DNA of 64,000 bases, taken from positions 3,534,001 through 3,598,000 of the forward strand of contig NZ_CP041660.1 in NCBI RefSeq assembly GCF_007289895.1, written 5' to 3'. The notes under the pieces are model-generated. The model was not told the origin of the DNA, ran no database searches, and saw only the letters and a list, made by a program, of their open reading frames with translations. The stretch comes from Catenovulum sediminis (GTDB taxonomy: Bacteria; Pseudomonadota; Gammaproteobacteria; Enterobacterales; Alteromonadaceae). Shown here piece by piece: positions 55,466 to 64,000 of this stretch (the stretch's first letter is position 1; each line of letters opens with the position of its first letter). Position numbers and translations under genes: made by a program.

Positions 55466-56680
55466 ATGGTGACACCTGATTATGTCGTGTCTTTTCGACA
55501 AAACTTTCCTTATTTTACGAAAAACCCAGACAGTTGTTATTTAGATAATGCAGCGACGACACACATTTGTCAGCCCGCGTTGGATAAAATCAACGAGTAC
55601 TACAGTTTTCAACATGCAACAGTGCATCGCTCTGGGCATATTGCCGCTACCGAAAATACGAATCAGTTTGAAGCGGTAAGACTGCAAGTTGCGAAGTGGT
55701 TAAATGCCGAAGAAAAATCTAACATAGTTTGGACTAAAGGCGCGACAGAAGCTGCTAACCTAGTTGCTCATTGTTTGCATCATGCGTTTTTGCAAGCCGG
55801 TGATGAAGTTATAGTAAGCATGACTGAACATCATGCTAGTTTTGTTACATGGCAGCAACTTGCTCTTAAATATAACTTTAGATTACGTATTGCACCGGTT
55901 GATCAACATATGAAAATTGATGTTGATGAGTTAAAAAAATTAATTAATAAAAATACCCGGGTTGTCGTTTGTTGCCATGTCGCAAATGCAACCGGTGTGA
56001 AACAACCGATTGAAAAAATATGCCAGCTTGTTAAAGCTCATGCAAACATTATATCCGTTGTTGATGGTGCGCAGGCGATTAATCACATACCAGTTGACGT
56101 GCAGAGCCTAGGTTGTGATTTTTACTACTTTTCTGCACACAAAATGTATGCTGGAACAGGGTTAGGTGTTTTATATACCTGTAGCCGTGTGCAGGAGCAA
56201 TTGACGCCCTATCAATATGGTGGCGAGATGGTTCGCTCTGTCAGCATTACCCGCTCTGAATTCAATCAAGCGCCGTTTATGTTTGAAGCCGGTACACCAA
56301 ACATAGCAAGTGTTTACGCGCTTTCGGCTACACTTAACTTTTTAGACAAACAAGCTCTAACGCAATTGCGCACCTATGAGCATGAACTGATGCAGTATTT
56401 GATTGCGCAATTGAAACAATTTCCCGAAATTAAAATACATGGTTCCGAAGGCTTTTGCGGAGCTGTTTCTTTTAGTTTGAAAGACTGGCACGCATATGAT
56501 GTAGGCGAAATTTTGGCCCAAATGGGGGTGGCTGTGCGTACCGGAAAACATTGTGCAATGCCTCTGGTTGACAGTATCAATACCAATGGCACGGTCCGTG
56601 TATCTCTCGCTGCTTATACTTTGGTTGAAGAGATCGATAAGTTGATTAATGCGGTGAAACAATTAAGAGAATTTTTGTAG
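55466..56680 (+). CDS. csdA: Cysteine desulfurase CsdA
   Basis: 404 aa class V aminotransferase-fold enzyme. It takes sulfur from cysteine and passes it as persulfide. NAATTHICQPALDKI near the start, PLP-binding SMTEHHASFVTWQQL, DGAQAINHIPVDVQSLG and the PLP lysine in YYFSAHKMYAGTGLGVLY are visible. The catalytic cysteine loop RTGKHCAMPL is of the SufS/CsdA (group II) type. The next gene is a SufE-type partner starting at the base after its stop, matching a csdA-csdE pair and not the full suf operon. Confidence 0.92.
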   Translation: MVTPDYVVSFRQNFPYFTKNPDSCYLDNAATTHICQPALDKINEYYSFQHATVHRSGHIAATENTNQFEAVRLQVAKWLNAEEKSNIVWTKGATEAANLVAHCLHHAFLQAGDEVIVSMTEHHASFVTWQQLALKYNFRLRIAPVDQHMKIDVDELKKLINKNTRVVVCCHVANATGVKQPIEKICQLVKAHANIISVVDGAQAINHIPVDVQSLGCDFYYFSAHKMYAGTGLGVLYTCSRVQEQLTPYQYGGEMVRSVSITRSEFNQAPFMFEAGTPNIASVYALSATLNFLDKQALTQLRTYEHELMQYLIAQLKQFPEIKIHGSEGFCGAVSFSLKDWHAYDVGEILAQMGVAVRTGKHCAMPLVDSINTNGTVRVSLAAYTLVEEIDKLINAVKQLREFL

Positions 56681-57064
56681 ATGCAACAAACACAAGTACT
56701 GCAACAATTTAAACTATTAAATGGTTGGGAAAACAGATACCGATATTTGATGAAAGTGGGTACACCTGACAATTTGCCATTTGATTCAAGTTATCGAAGC
56801 GAGCGCTATTTAGTTGATGGGTGTGAAAGTCAGGTTTGGTTATATATTAATGCTGGTAAATATTATGCCACAAGTGATTCTCGGATTGTGAAAGGCTTAT
56901 TATGTTTAATTTTAACGAAAATAAATGAATTACCATCAGATCAGGTTGCACACTTTGAACTAGGCACATTTTTACAAGAGTTTAATTTAGAAAAACATTT
57001 AAGCGAATCGCGCAGCAATGGATTACATGCGGTAATTTCTCAAATAAAGAAGCTAAATTGCTAA
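56681..57064 (+). CDS. csdE: SufE-family sulfur acceptor CsdE
   Basis: 127 aa. Accepts persulfide sulfur from CsdA through a cysteine in VDGCESQVW (about Cys46). NGWENRYRYLMKVG and FDSSYRSERYLVDG are also conserved in SufE/CsdE. The ATG directly follows the csdA stop codon (TAGATG), so the two are translationally coupled. Confidence 0.92.
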   Translation: MQQTQVLQQFKLLNGWENRYRYLMKVGTPDNLPFDSSYRSERYLVDGCESQVWLYINAGKYYATSDSRIVKGLLCLILTKINELPSDQVAHFELGTFLQEFNLEKHLSESRSNGLHAVISQIKKLNC

Positions 57065-57111
57065 AGCCTAGCTATACTCGAGGGAAAGTGTTGTTTTGTG
57101 AGTAACGTGAT

Positions 57112-57984
57112 ATGTGGCATCAAATAGAAACAAGTATTCAACAGGCTTTACTATCTGAGTTTAATATTACAAACAAACAGGCAATCAGTGGTGGTGATAT
57201 AAGCTCAGCCTACCAAATTATGGGTGATAATGGCCAATCTTATTTTGTAAAGTTAAACAAGCTAAGCTTTATAGAAAACTTTTTGTGCGAAGCGGCTAAT
57301 TTGGAAAAAATAAGCCGTACAGATAGTTTGTACTGCCCGCAAGTCATTACCTATGGTTCCAGTAAAAATTATAGCTTCCTTGTTTTAGAGTGGCTGGATT
57401 TTACCTCTCCAAAAATGCAAGAGTGGCATCAAGCCGGACAAGCGCTTGCGCAAATGCATATGGGTGACACCCAAGCTCAATTTGGCTATGAAGAAAATAA
57501 CTATATCGGTAAAACAATTCAGCCGAATCCATGGCACAACAATTGGTCAACGTTTTTTGCTGAACAAAGAATTGGACATCAACTGGAATTGTTAAATGAA
57601 AAAGGCGTAAAAATAGGTGATATTGACGACATTGTTGCCTTGGTGCATAGCCACTTAAAACCAAGAAAACCAGACGCAATGCTATTACACGGTGATCTGT
57701 GGCGGGGAAATATAAGCTTTATAAAGTCCCGACCGGTTGTTTACGATCCTGCATGTTATTATGGTGATCATGAAACAGACCTAGCCATGACAGAGCTCTT
57801 TGGCAAATTACCACGTGAGTTTTATCAAGGGTATGAGCAAATTCTCCCCATTGATACTGGCTATAACCAGCGTAAGCATATCTATAATTTTTATCATATA
57901 CTCAATCACGCAAATTTGTTTGGTGGCTCGTATATCGATCAGTGTCGTTTATATTTACATACCTTGTCTGAGCTAAAATTGTAA
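57112..57984 (+). CDS. Fructosamine kinase-family protein
   Basis: 290 aa. Phosphotransferase fold of the fructosamine-3-kinase/ribulosamine kinase family, which phosphorylates Amadori products on glycated proteins for repair. ISGGDISSAYQIMG-type glycine loop at the start, KLNKLSFIENFLCEAANLE, EWLDFTSPKMQEWHQAGQALAQMH, and the catalytic loop LLHGDLWRGNISF with the metal-binding DPACYYGDHETDLAM. It follows csdE by about 48 bp on the same strand; no functional link is obvious. Confidence 0.9.
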   Translation: MWHQIETSIQQALLSEFNITNKQAISGGDISSAYQIMGDNGQSYFVKLNKLSFIENFLCEAANLEKISRTDSLYCPQVITYGSSKNYSFLVLEWLDFTSPKMQEWHQAGQALAQMHMGDTQAQFGYEENNYIGKTIQPNPWHNNWSTFFAEQRIGHQLELLNEKGVKIGDIDDIVALVHSHLKPRKPDAMLLHGDLWRGNISFIKSRPVVYDPACYYGDHETDLAMTELFGKLPREFYQGYEQILPIDTGYNQRKHIYNFYHILNHANLFGGSYIDQCRLYLHTLSELKL

Positions 57985-58023
57985 ATTAACCCCTACATCT
58001 AACCCAAACATCCCCCTATTTAG

Positions 58024-58042
58024 TTCAAGGTCATACCTTGAA
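58024..58042. other. Short perfect hairpin
   Basis: TTCAAGGT-cat-ACCTTGAA. It lies between the fructosamine kinase and CPxCG genes. No T-run follows, so it may be an operator or a processing hairpin. Confidence 0.35.
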
Positions 58043-58121
58043 AAGAGCGTTGGGTAACCTAAGTTAAATATAGACAGACATTTTGATCTAGGATTCGTTA
58101 CAACTACGATGGGAGAATAAA

Positions 58122-58313
58122 ATGACTACAGGCCTTAAAGATAAAGCAACTGAATGCCCACATTGTGGCCATCACATTCACTTAATGTTAGATGATTCTA
58201 ACGGTGATCAAGACTATTATGAAGATTGCCCAGCATGCTGCAATGCAATACATGTTAGTTTTCATTTAAGCGAATATGACAGTCATTTAGATTTAACTGT
58301 TGCTGACGAATAG
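58122..58313 (+). CDS. CPxCG-motif small cysteine-rich protein
   Basis: 63 aa. Two zinc-knuckle-like pairs, CPHCG (residues 13-17) and CPACC (36-40), with the acidic C-terminus typical of the CPxCG family. It is a widely conserved gammaproteobacterial small protein of unknown function. GGGAG ribosome site just upstream. The stop codon lies 3 bp from the convergent radA stop. Confidence 0.88.
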   Translation: MTTGLKDKATECPHCGHHIHLMLDDSNGDQDYYEDCPACCNAIHVSFHLSEYDSHLDLTVADE

Positions 58314-58316
58314 TTT

Positions 58317-59678
58317 TTATATCGCCTCTAACGCTTCACTTAGTTGTGAAACACCAATAATACTCATTTCACCAATAGATTGTTTAGGGGCGTTTTGCTT
58401 TGGCACAATGGCTTTCTTAAAACCGTGTTTTGAGGCTTCCTTAAGCCGCTCGATACCGTTTTGCACGGGTCTTATTTCACCAGACAAACCGACTTCACCA
58501 AATACCACTAAATCCTGCGGCAAAATGTGATTTCTAAAGCTTGAAACCAAGGCCAGCAACAAGGCTAAATCGGCTGAGGTTTCAGCTACTTTTACCCCGC
58601 CAACAACATTTACAAATACATCCTGATCGCCCAACTGAATTCCGCCATGTCTATGCAGGACGGCGAGCAACAACGCCATGCGGTTCTGTTCTAAGCCTAC
58701 TGCAACTCTTCTTGGGTTACCGAGCTGAGAATGATCTGCTAATGCCTGAATTTCGACCATTAATGGTCGTGTACCTTCCCAGATAACCATGACCAAAGAG
58801 CCGGAAGCTGGGACATCAGCTCGCGACAAAAATATTGCAGAAGGGTTCTTTACTTCTTTCATCCCCTTCTCTGTCATGGCAAAAACACCGAGCTCGTTGA
58901 CCGCACCAAAGCGGTTTTTATGACTACGTAGTGTACGATATCGGCTGTCTGATGAACCATCTAATAATATAGAACAATCGATACAGTGCTCTAAAACCTT
59001 AGGGCCTGCCAAACTACCATCTTTGGTTACATGGCCAACCATAAAAACTGCAACTTGATTTTGTTTAGCGTAGCGGGTTAAAAACGCAGCTGATTCTCTA
59101 ACCTGAGATACGCTGCCTGGCGCCGATTGAACATCTGTCATATGCATGACCTGAATAGAATCGATGACTAATATTTGCGGTTTCATCTGTCCAGCCAAGT
59201 GGCAAATGGACTCAACATTTGTTTCTGATAAAAGTTTGAGTTTGTCTTTGGGCAAGCTAAGCCTATCAGCGCGCATCGCAACTTGCTGTAGAGACTCCTC
59301 CCCAGTGACATATAAAACGTTCATAGACTGCGCTAATTGACACATAGTCTGTAATAAAAGCGTACTTTTACCCGCTCCTGGCGACCCCCCTATTAAGACC
59401 GCGGAGCCTGGCACGATTCCGCCACCTAAAACCCGATCAAATTCATTAAATCCAGAACTGATTCTGGGTACCTCGGCTAACTCTATGCTATCCAAGGTTT
59501 CAATTTTTGCTATGGTTTCGCCTGCGTAACCACTTAATCTATCATTGTTAGATTTAGATTTCGTTACTCTGAATTCACTAATGGTGTTCCATGCTTTGCA
59601 TTCATTGCATTGCCCCATCCAACGTGAGTAATCGGCACCACATTCATTACAAACCCAAGCTGTTTTTGATTTTGCCAC
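58317..59678 (-). CDS. radA: DNA repair protein RadA
   Basis: 453 aa, standard length. RecA-like helicase that drives branch migration in recombination. N-terminal zinc finger with Cys10, Cys13, Cys24 and Cys27; Walker A GGSPGAGKST (about 96-105); Walker B ILVIDSIQV; the RadA-specific KNRFG motif (HKNRFGAVNELG); and a C-terminal Lon-like domain. RadA, SerB and YtjB are neighbours in many Gammaproteobacteria; here a PilZ gene is inserted between radA and serB. Confidence 0.97.
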   Translation of the reverse strand: MAKSKTAWVCNECGADYSRWMGQCNECKAWNTISEFRVTKSKSNNDRLSGYAGETIAKIETLDSIELAEVPRISSGFNEFDRVLGGGIVPGSAVLIGGSPGAGKSTLLLQTMCQLAQSMNVLYVTGEESLQQVAMRADRLSLPKDKLKLLSETNVESICHLAGQMKPQILVIDSIQVMHMTDVQSAPGSVSQVRESAAFLTRYAKQNQVAVFMVGHVTKDGSLAGPKVLEHCIDCSILLDGSSDSRYRTLRSHKNRFGAVNELGVFAMTEKGMKEVKNPSAIFLSRADVPASGSLVMVIWEGTRPLMVEIQALADHSQLGNPRRVAVGLEQNRMALLLAVLHRHGGIQLGDQDVFVNVVGGVKVAETSADLALLLALVSSFRNHILPQDLVVFGEVGLSGEIRPVQNGIERLKEASKHGFKKAIVPKQNAPKQSIGEMSIIGVSQLSEALEAI

Positions 59679-59796
59679 GATTTATTACCAAAATATTTCC
59701 CCATTTCAGAAGTTTACATTAAACTTATTGGGTGATTAAGCGATATATAATTAAATTCTTTAAAGATATCATTGATATCCACTACTATAAGTAAGT

Positions 59797-62313
59797 ATGA
59801 CAAAAACAGATCCGACACTAGCCGAATATGGCCCAATAATAGAAAAACTAAAGCCGACCATCAAATCGCCTGATTTTGATCTAGTGTTAAATAATGTTGC
59901 ATCTGATATCCCTAAGCCTAAGCGATTTTTAATTAAAATGGAGCTGAAACGGCTATCGGCGCCTAGCTCGCGGAGAATAGATTTAAGAGGTATGGTCGAT
60001 GGGGAATGTAGCGAGTTTGAATTTAATGGCATCGCTCACTATCTCGATGATAACTCGATAGAACGCTTTCAAAAAGGTATCGAAACCTACGGTTGGTATT
60101 GCACCGGCGTTTATGAAGACATTATGCAAAGTGTCACCAATCAAAAGCGTCAAGCATCGGCTAATAATAGTGCTCAAGAAACGCAAGCAATGAGTACAAC
60201 TGAGCATGGTACTATCTCAGTCTATCCAGCTTCAGCCATTCATTTTGGAGAACGGCATCTGCGTAGTGAAGAGCGAATGAACTATTCAATGCAAGTTGAG
60301 ATTGAAGCCAGTTTAACCGATCTTTTTAAAGCAGTAACAACGGATATTTCTGTTAGTGGGTGCCGATTGAAATTACAAAAAAAATACCCACTGCAAGTCG
60401 GACAATTAATTTATATTAAATTTTTAGGTTTAGAAAAAGAGTTTGCGTTAGGCCTAAAAGACAAAATTCAATACAAAATCACCAATATTGAAGAGAAATC
60501 AGGTTATATATATCCGAAATGCCAGCGAACCTATGATTTAGAAACCCATTCGTTTGATGAATTTTTATCTAATTTTATAAATGGAAATAAGCGGCGCTAC
60601 AAGCTGAATTTAGATAATACAGTGAGTGCTATCATTAACAAAGGGTACGAACAATATTATTTACCGCGCATAACTTCACTTCCGGTCTTTATCAACCAAA
60701 CGGATAATAATCTGTTACAAGCATCCATGATGCTAACCAATGATAATAATAAAAAAATTAGCGGTCAGTGGCTAGATGAAAATAACCAAAATTGCTTAGC
60801 TCAACTTTTATCACACGAACGTCTCTCTGCTTTGAGTCAAACAAACGGCACGGTCAAAGAGACCATATTTTACGGTTTTACACATATCGCTAAAGGTCGA
60901 GTTTATTTCTATTCTGCAAGCATTGATGAACTAAACGAAAACCCTGAACTTAAGCGCGTGTTTTTAGCATTTGGTAGTAGTAAAAAGCATTGGATGGTGT
61001 ACCGCGTGCAAATGATAGAGGTGAAGCCTGAGCAAGCGCATTTGCCGCTCACACTACCCAAACCGAGTAAAACAGATGCTAAATTTACGCGTGATCATAA
61101 ACCCCCTTCCCCGCGTGTATTGAGTCATATTAGTAAAATAAAATATGTTCTGTTAATGACTGAACTAACAACAGAGCTCGCTAAAGAACAATATCAAAAC
61201 AATAAATTTGAGCTCACTGAGGTTAACAATCTAAAAATATTTGGTCATAGTAAAACTGAAAAAGTACCCAGCATCGAAGAAGTTGCTTTTAGGTATGTCA
61301 ATTTAAGATCGCAAACACGTTACCTCTATAAAACCAGTGTCGTATTATCTACCGACTTTATTGATAAACAGGCATATACCAAAGATTTTTCGATAAGTGG
61401 TATGCAGATTGAATGTGGCGATTCTATTAATGTTGATAGATACGAAAAAATCAAAATTGCGTTGCCGGATCTACAACAAGTCTCGGCAAAGTTTAAATTA
61501 AAAAATTTGATTTACGAAGTTGTTGGTTTTAACAAAGCAAAAACCATTGTGCATTTAAAGGCATTTGAGGAAAGAGGCAGTGTCCATACAGGTAAGGCAT
61601 TTTTCGAACAACTTATCGATAAAAATAAAAATAAATTAAAAGCGGCATTTATGGGAAATGTTGTACCTGGTCTAGCCGAAGCCCTGCGTAATATATATGT
61701 TCAAAGTGCTTTGAACACGGCATTTTTTATTCATAAACGCGGTATTCGCCACGAATTAAAAACGATTGGTCACTCAAGCACTCCTAATCCGGTTATTAAT
61801 ATTTTTAAGAGTGATCATGAAGCTGGATATAATCTGTATCCGATGCTAAGGAATAATTATTTAAGCACCTTCATTATAAACATTCTAAGAAGACTACAAC
61901 GACACTCTCACCCGATGCATGAAGATTTGCTGGTGAGAGTCAAGTTAAGTGAAACTAATGTCGTTGAACGGTTTGAGAGCATTTTAGCATCTGAGATGCG
62001 AAACGATTCAGCGCGACGCATTTTTATTCAAAAAGCGACTCAGAAAAATATATTATTTTTTGCTTTACGAATTTTCATTTCGCGTACTGGGCGTCCAGAT
62101 ACTGATTTTATTGCATCTGAATTATCGTATGTAAGTCAATACGCTATCCATAAGGCAAAGCAGCTCGAAGAAGAGTTATGGTCTGTCACTGGCGTTGGAG
62201 ATATTGTTGATATTACAGAGGAAGTTTTAACACGTTATGCATTTAAACAAGAGATTATCGACCAGCAAATGCAGCACAGGTATGCTGTGCTGCAAAATTC
62301 ATTAGACAACTAA
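59797..62313 (+). CDS. Large protein with two PilZ domains (c-di-GMP effector)
   Basis: 838 aa. The first PilZ domain lies at about residues 150-250: the RxxxR signature is in LRSEERMNYSMQVEI and the D/NxSxxG motif is DISVSGCRL. The second, at about 505-600, has RSQTRYLYKTSVVL and DFSISGMQIECGD. Both motif pairs look complete, so two c-di-GMP sites are expected. The intervening and C-terminal regions are mainly helical with no domain I recognise, and no signal peptide or membrane helix is seen. It is divergent from radA (118 bp). The CHASE-GGDEF-EAL gene 6 kb away could provide or remove the ligand, but no direct link is shown. Confidence 0.85.
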   Translation: MTKTDPTLAEYGPIIEKLKPTIKSPDFDLVLNNVASDIPKPKRFLIKMELKRLSAPSSRRIDLRGMVDGECSEFEFNGIAHYLDDNSIERFQKGIETYGWYCTGVYEDIMQSVTNQKRQASANNSAQETQAMSTTEHGTISVYPASAIHFGERHLRSEERMNYSMQVEIEASLTDLFKAVTTDISVSGCRLKLQKKYPLQVGQLIYIKFLGLEKEFALGLKDKIQYKITNIEEKSGYIYPKCQRTYDLETHSFDEFLSNFINGNKRRYKLNLDNTVSAIINKGYEQYYLPRITSLPVFINQTDNNLLQASMMLTNDNNKKISGQWLDENNQNCLAQLLSHERLSALSQTNGTVKETIFYGFTHIAKGRVYFYSASIDELNENPELKRVFLAFGSSKKHWMVYRVQMIEVKPEQAHLPLTLPKPSKTDAKFTRDHKPPSPRVLSHISKIKYVLLMTELTTELAKEQYQNNKFELTEVNNLKIFGHSKTEKVPSIEEVAFRYVNLRSQTRYLYKTSVVLSTDFIDKQAYTKDFSISGMQIECGDSINVDRYEKIKIALPDLQQVSAKFKLKNLIYEVVGFNKAKTIVHLKAFEERGSVHTGKAFFEQLIDKNKNKLKAAFMGNVVPGLAEALRNIYVQSALNTAFFIHKRGIRHELKTIGHSSTPNPVINIFKSDHEAGYNLYPMLRNNYLSTFIINILRRLQRHSHPMHEDLLVRVKLSETNVVERFESILASEMRNDSARRIFIQKATQKNILFFALRIFISRTGRPDTDFIASELSYVSQYAIHKAKQLEEELWSVTGVGDIVDITEEVLTRYAFKQEIIDQQMQHRYAVLQNSLDN

Positions 62314-62347
62314 CACAAATAACCACAACTAATGGGTCTAAAATTTT

Positions 62348-63388
62348 TTATTTCAGCATATAAATCAACGCGTCTAAACCATAGTGGTTAATGGCTACAT
62401 CCGCTTTTTGTTGCACGATTGGTTTGGCTTCAAAGGCGATACCTAGTGCGGCAGCTGCCATCATGGTTAGATCATTGGCGCCGTCGCCCATCGCTATGGT
62501 TTGCGTTTGTGAAATATCAAACTTTTCCGCCAACTCGCCCAATGTTCTGGCTTTAACATTTGCGTCAACAATTTCACCGACTACTTCCCCCGTTAATACA
62601 CCATTTTCTATTTTTAATGTATTCGCGACCGCAGCATCTAAATTCAATTGTTGTTTTAATTTATCTGCAAAAAAAGTAAAACCACCAGACGCAATGGCAA
62701 CTCGCCAATGATGCTGTTTTAAACAATCGATGAGATGTTCAAGTCCGTGCATCAAGGGCAGATTATTAGCGACAGCGTCCAGTACACTGACGTCGCAGCC
62801 GGCTAATTTTCCGACTCGGCCTTTTAAACTTTCGGCAAAATCTAATTTCCCCTGCATTGCTAACTCAGTCACTTCCGAAACCTGCTGACCAACACCTGCC
62901 AGTTTTGCAATTTCATCAATACATTCTATTTTGATAGTCGTTGAATCCATATCCATCAACAATAAACCAGGCTGTTGTAATGTAGGACGTTCGCTGAGTT
63001 GCCATAACTCACATTTTTTTTCACTGGCCCAACTGTGTAACTTATTAAATAGATCTGCAGGAATTTTTGTTTGTGCCGGCCAGGCTAAAGCTGTTGTTTC
63101 AAACCCTTCATAATGCAGGACACGGACCCCTTTATCCTTTGCTAAATAGGGTTTCAAAGACTCGCTTATATAAGCAAAGTCTTGTGTTGAAAACGCATTT
63201 CCATAACAAATAACCTCACAGCCACTAGGTGTTTTCTGATTTGCTTCTAAACGATATTCTAGACTATTATCTGGGTTGAGGTTTAATGCAGCGTGTTGGA
63301 GATCTGGTTTAACTTGCTCATACAGACCACGGGCAAAATGTGTATACTTTGTATCGACATCTGCAGTATAAATATTATATTGGCTCAC
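62348..63388 (-). CDS. serB: Phosphoserine phosphatase
   Basis: 346 aa from a GTG at 63388 with AAGAG upstream; the open frame extends back to an ATG at 63466 but that part has no SerB resemblance and would leave little room for the divergent promoter. HAD-family hydrolase that removes phosphate from L-phosphoserine, the last step of serine synthesis. Catalytic DMDSTT motif (LLMDMDSTTIKIE), VAIASGGFTFFADKL, and GDGANDLTMM near the C-terminus. The N-terminal ~140 residues form the usual regulatory extension. Confidence 0.95.
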   Translation of the reverse strand: MSQYNIYTADVDTKYTHFARGLYEQVKPDLQHAALNLNPDNSLEYRLEANQKTPSGCEVICYGNAFSTQDFAYISESLKPYLAKDKGVRVLHYEGFETTALAWPAQTKIPADLFNKLHSWASEKKCELWQLSERPTLQQPGLLLMDMDSTTIKIECIDEIAKLAGVGQQVSEVTELAMQGKLDFAESLKGRVGKLAGCDVSVLDAVANNLPLMHGLEHLIDCLKQHHWRVAIASGGFTFFADKLKQQLNLDAAVANTLKIENGVLTGEVVGEIVDANVKARTLGELAEKFDISQTQTIAMGDGANDLTMMAAAALGIAFEAKPIVQQKADVAINHYGLDALIYMLK

Positions 63389-63493
63389 TAATTTAACTCT
63401 TAAAAACGAACAATTATGTGTATTGTACTGAATCTTAAAATATAATTGTATCTTTAAACAAGCCAATTCTAATTAAGGTATGTATCCCCCCTC

Positions 63494-64000
63494 ATGGAAC
63501 AAGTTCAGGAATCTGCAAAAATACAAAAGCGCTGGATTATTAGAAAACTGATACAAGCGTTCAGTGGCTTTGCGCTTATATTCATTGCATTAATATTTTG
63601 GTTTCGCTATGAAAGTGAAGTCGCCACGTCTTTTAATAAAAGCAACTATCAAGTCGCGCATGCGCTCGCAGATTTAATTGCCGCGAGTTTCCCGCATGAA
63701 TATTTTAGCGACACTCCTGAAGCGTACCATTTAACATCTTTTACTGATAATGACTGGGTATATGATGCAAGTATATATGACGATAAAGGCAATGTGTTAC
63801 ACAAAACAGAAGCTGCACATTCGATTTTACAAACAACAGCACTAGAGCAAACTGAAGGGCTGCAAACGCTCGCAATTGTAAAAGAAATTTTTAATGAAAA
63901 TGGAGATTTATTGGGATATTTACGCGTTACCGTAAATACAGATCAACTTACTCATTATCAGGCCAATTTTGTTGATATTACCAGTTCTACTACTCGTTTT
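63494..64000 (+). CDS. ytjB: YtjB/AhpA-family membrane protein, 5' part
   Basis: 169 codons from the ATG at 63494 to the window end; the C-terminus is missing. A short cytoplasmic N-terminus (KIQKRWIIRKLIQ) is followed by a membrane helix (SGFALIFIALIFWF) and a periplasmic domain (NYQVAHALADLIAASF, VYDASIYDDKGNVL, GYLRVTVNTDQL). The family (formerly Smp) is found divergently transcribed next to serB in E. coli and relatives, which is the arrangement here. Role unknown. Confidence 0.8.
   Translation, partial: MEQVQESAKIQKRWIIRKLIQAFSGFALIFIALIFWFRYESEVATSFNKSNYQVAHALADLIAASFPHEYFSDTPEAYHLTSFTDNDWVYDASIYDDKGNVLHKTEAAHSILQTTALEQTEGLQTLAIVKEIFNENGDLLGYLRVTVNTDQLTHYQANFVDITSSTTRF

Overview
The window is one contiguous stretch of an AT-rich gammaproteobacterial chromosome. 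The gene content suggests a marine, polysaccharide-degrading member of the Alteromonadales: a secreted CBM6 protein of the kind found in agarases, two GH2 beta-galactosidase-like enzymes with a TonB receptor and a LacI regulator, a YghU-type GST, a PsrA-like/FadE pair, and a RadA/SerB/YtjB neighbourhood. The genus call (for example Catenovulum-like) is inference only. No tRNA, rRNA, CRISPR, prophage or insertion sequence was seen.

Layout. 1-0.7 kb: 5' part of a secreted CBM6 protein (minus). 1.3-4.0 kb: two-gene molybdenum hydroxylase (isoquinoline 1-oxidoreductase type). 4.3-6.9 kb: MscS channel, YghU, glutaredoxin-MauE fusion. 7.2-12.8 kb: cytochrome c lipoprotein, PhoX-like lipoprotein with a collagen-like segment, small lipoprotein, aromatic aminotransferase. 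13.0-25.7 kb: a cobalamin region. One cobalamin riboswitch precedes btuB and a propeller-like lipoprotein (plus). A second precedes a nine-gene minus-strand operon, btuD-btuC-cobT-cobS-cobU-cobC-cobQ-cobO-btuF, in which btuD carries a frameshift. A DUF1080 gene lies between the two. 25.7-34.8 kb: galactoside locus (LacI regulator, GH2 lipoprotein and TonB receptor on minus, a second GH2 on plus) with recurring GGTAANCG-type operator candidates. 34.9-41.8 kb: PhzF-like protein, queE/queC, GNAT, a frameshifted coiled-coil membrane gene, gshB, Dabb protein, galM. 42.1-48.2 kb: M61 peptidase, M23 peptidase and QueD-like protein, with an exact 996-bp tandem duplication that creates a chimeric gene, then class II DAHP synthase. 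48.3-53.0 kb: LMW phosphatase, nagZ, fadE, psrA-like. 53.1-58.3 kb: an orphan terminator (possible sRNA), CHASE-GGDEF-EAL protein, csdA-csdE, fructosamine kinase, CPxCG protein. 58.3-64 kb: radA, double-PilZ protein, serB, and the start of ytjB.

How it fits together. The B12 genes form a riboswitch-controlled uptake and salvage module: BtuB with a possible surface partner, BtuFCD, CobO adenosylation, CobQ, and CobTSUC nucleotide-loop assembly. The CBM6 protein and the GH2/TonB/LacI locus point to use of a galactan. The queE/queC genes and the QueD-like gene belong to the 7-deazaguanine pathway. The two apparent frameshifts (btuD and the coiled-coil gene) are each repaired by adding one C to a C-run, and the duplicated 996-bp block looks identical in both copies. 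Sequencing or assembly error must therefore be excluded before any of these three is treated as biology.
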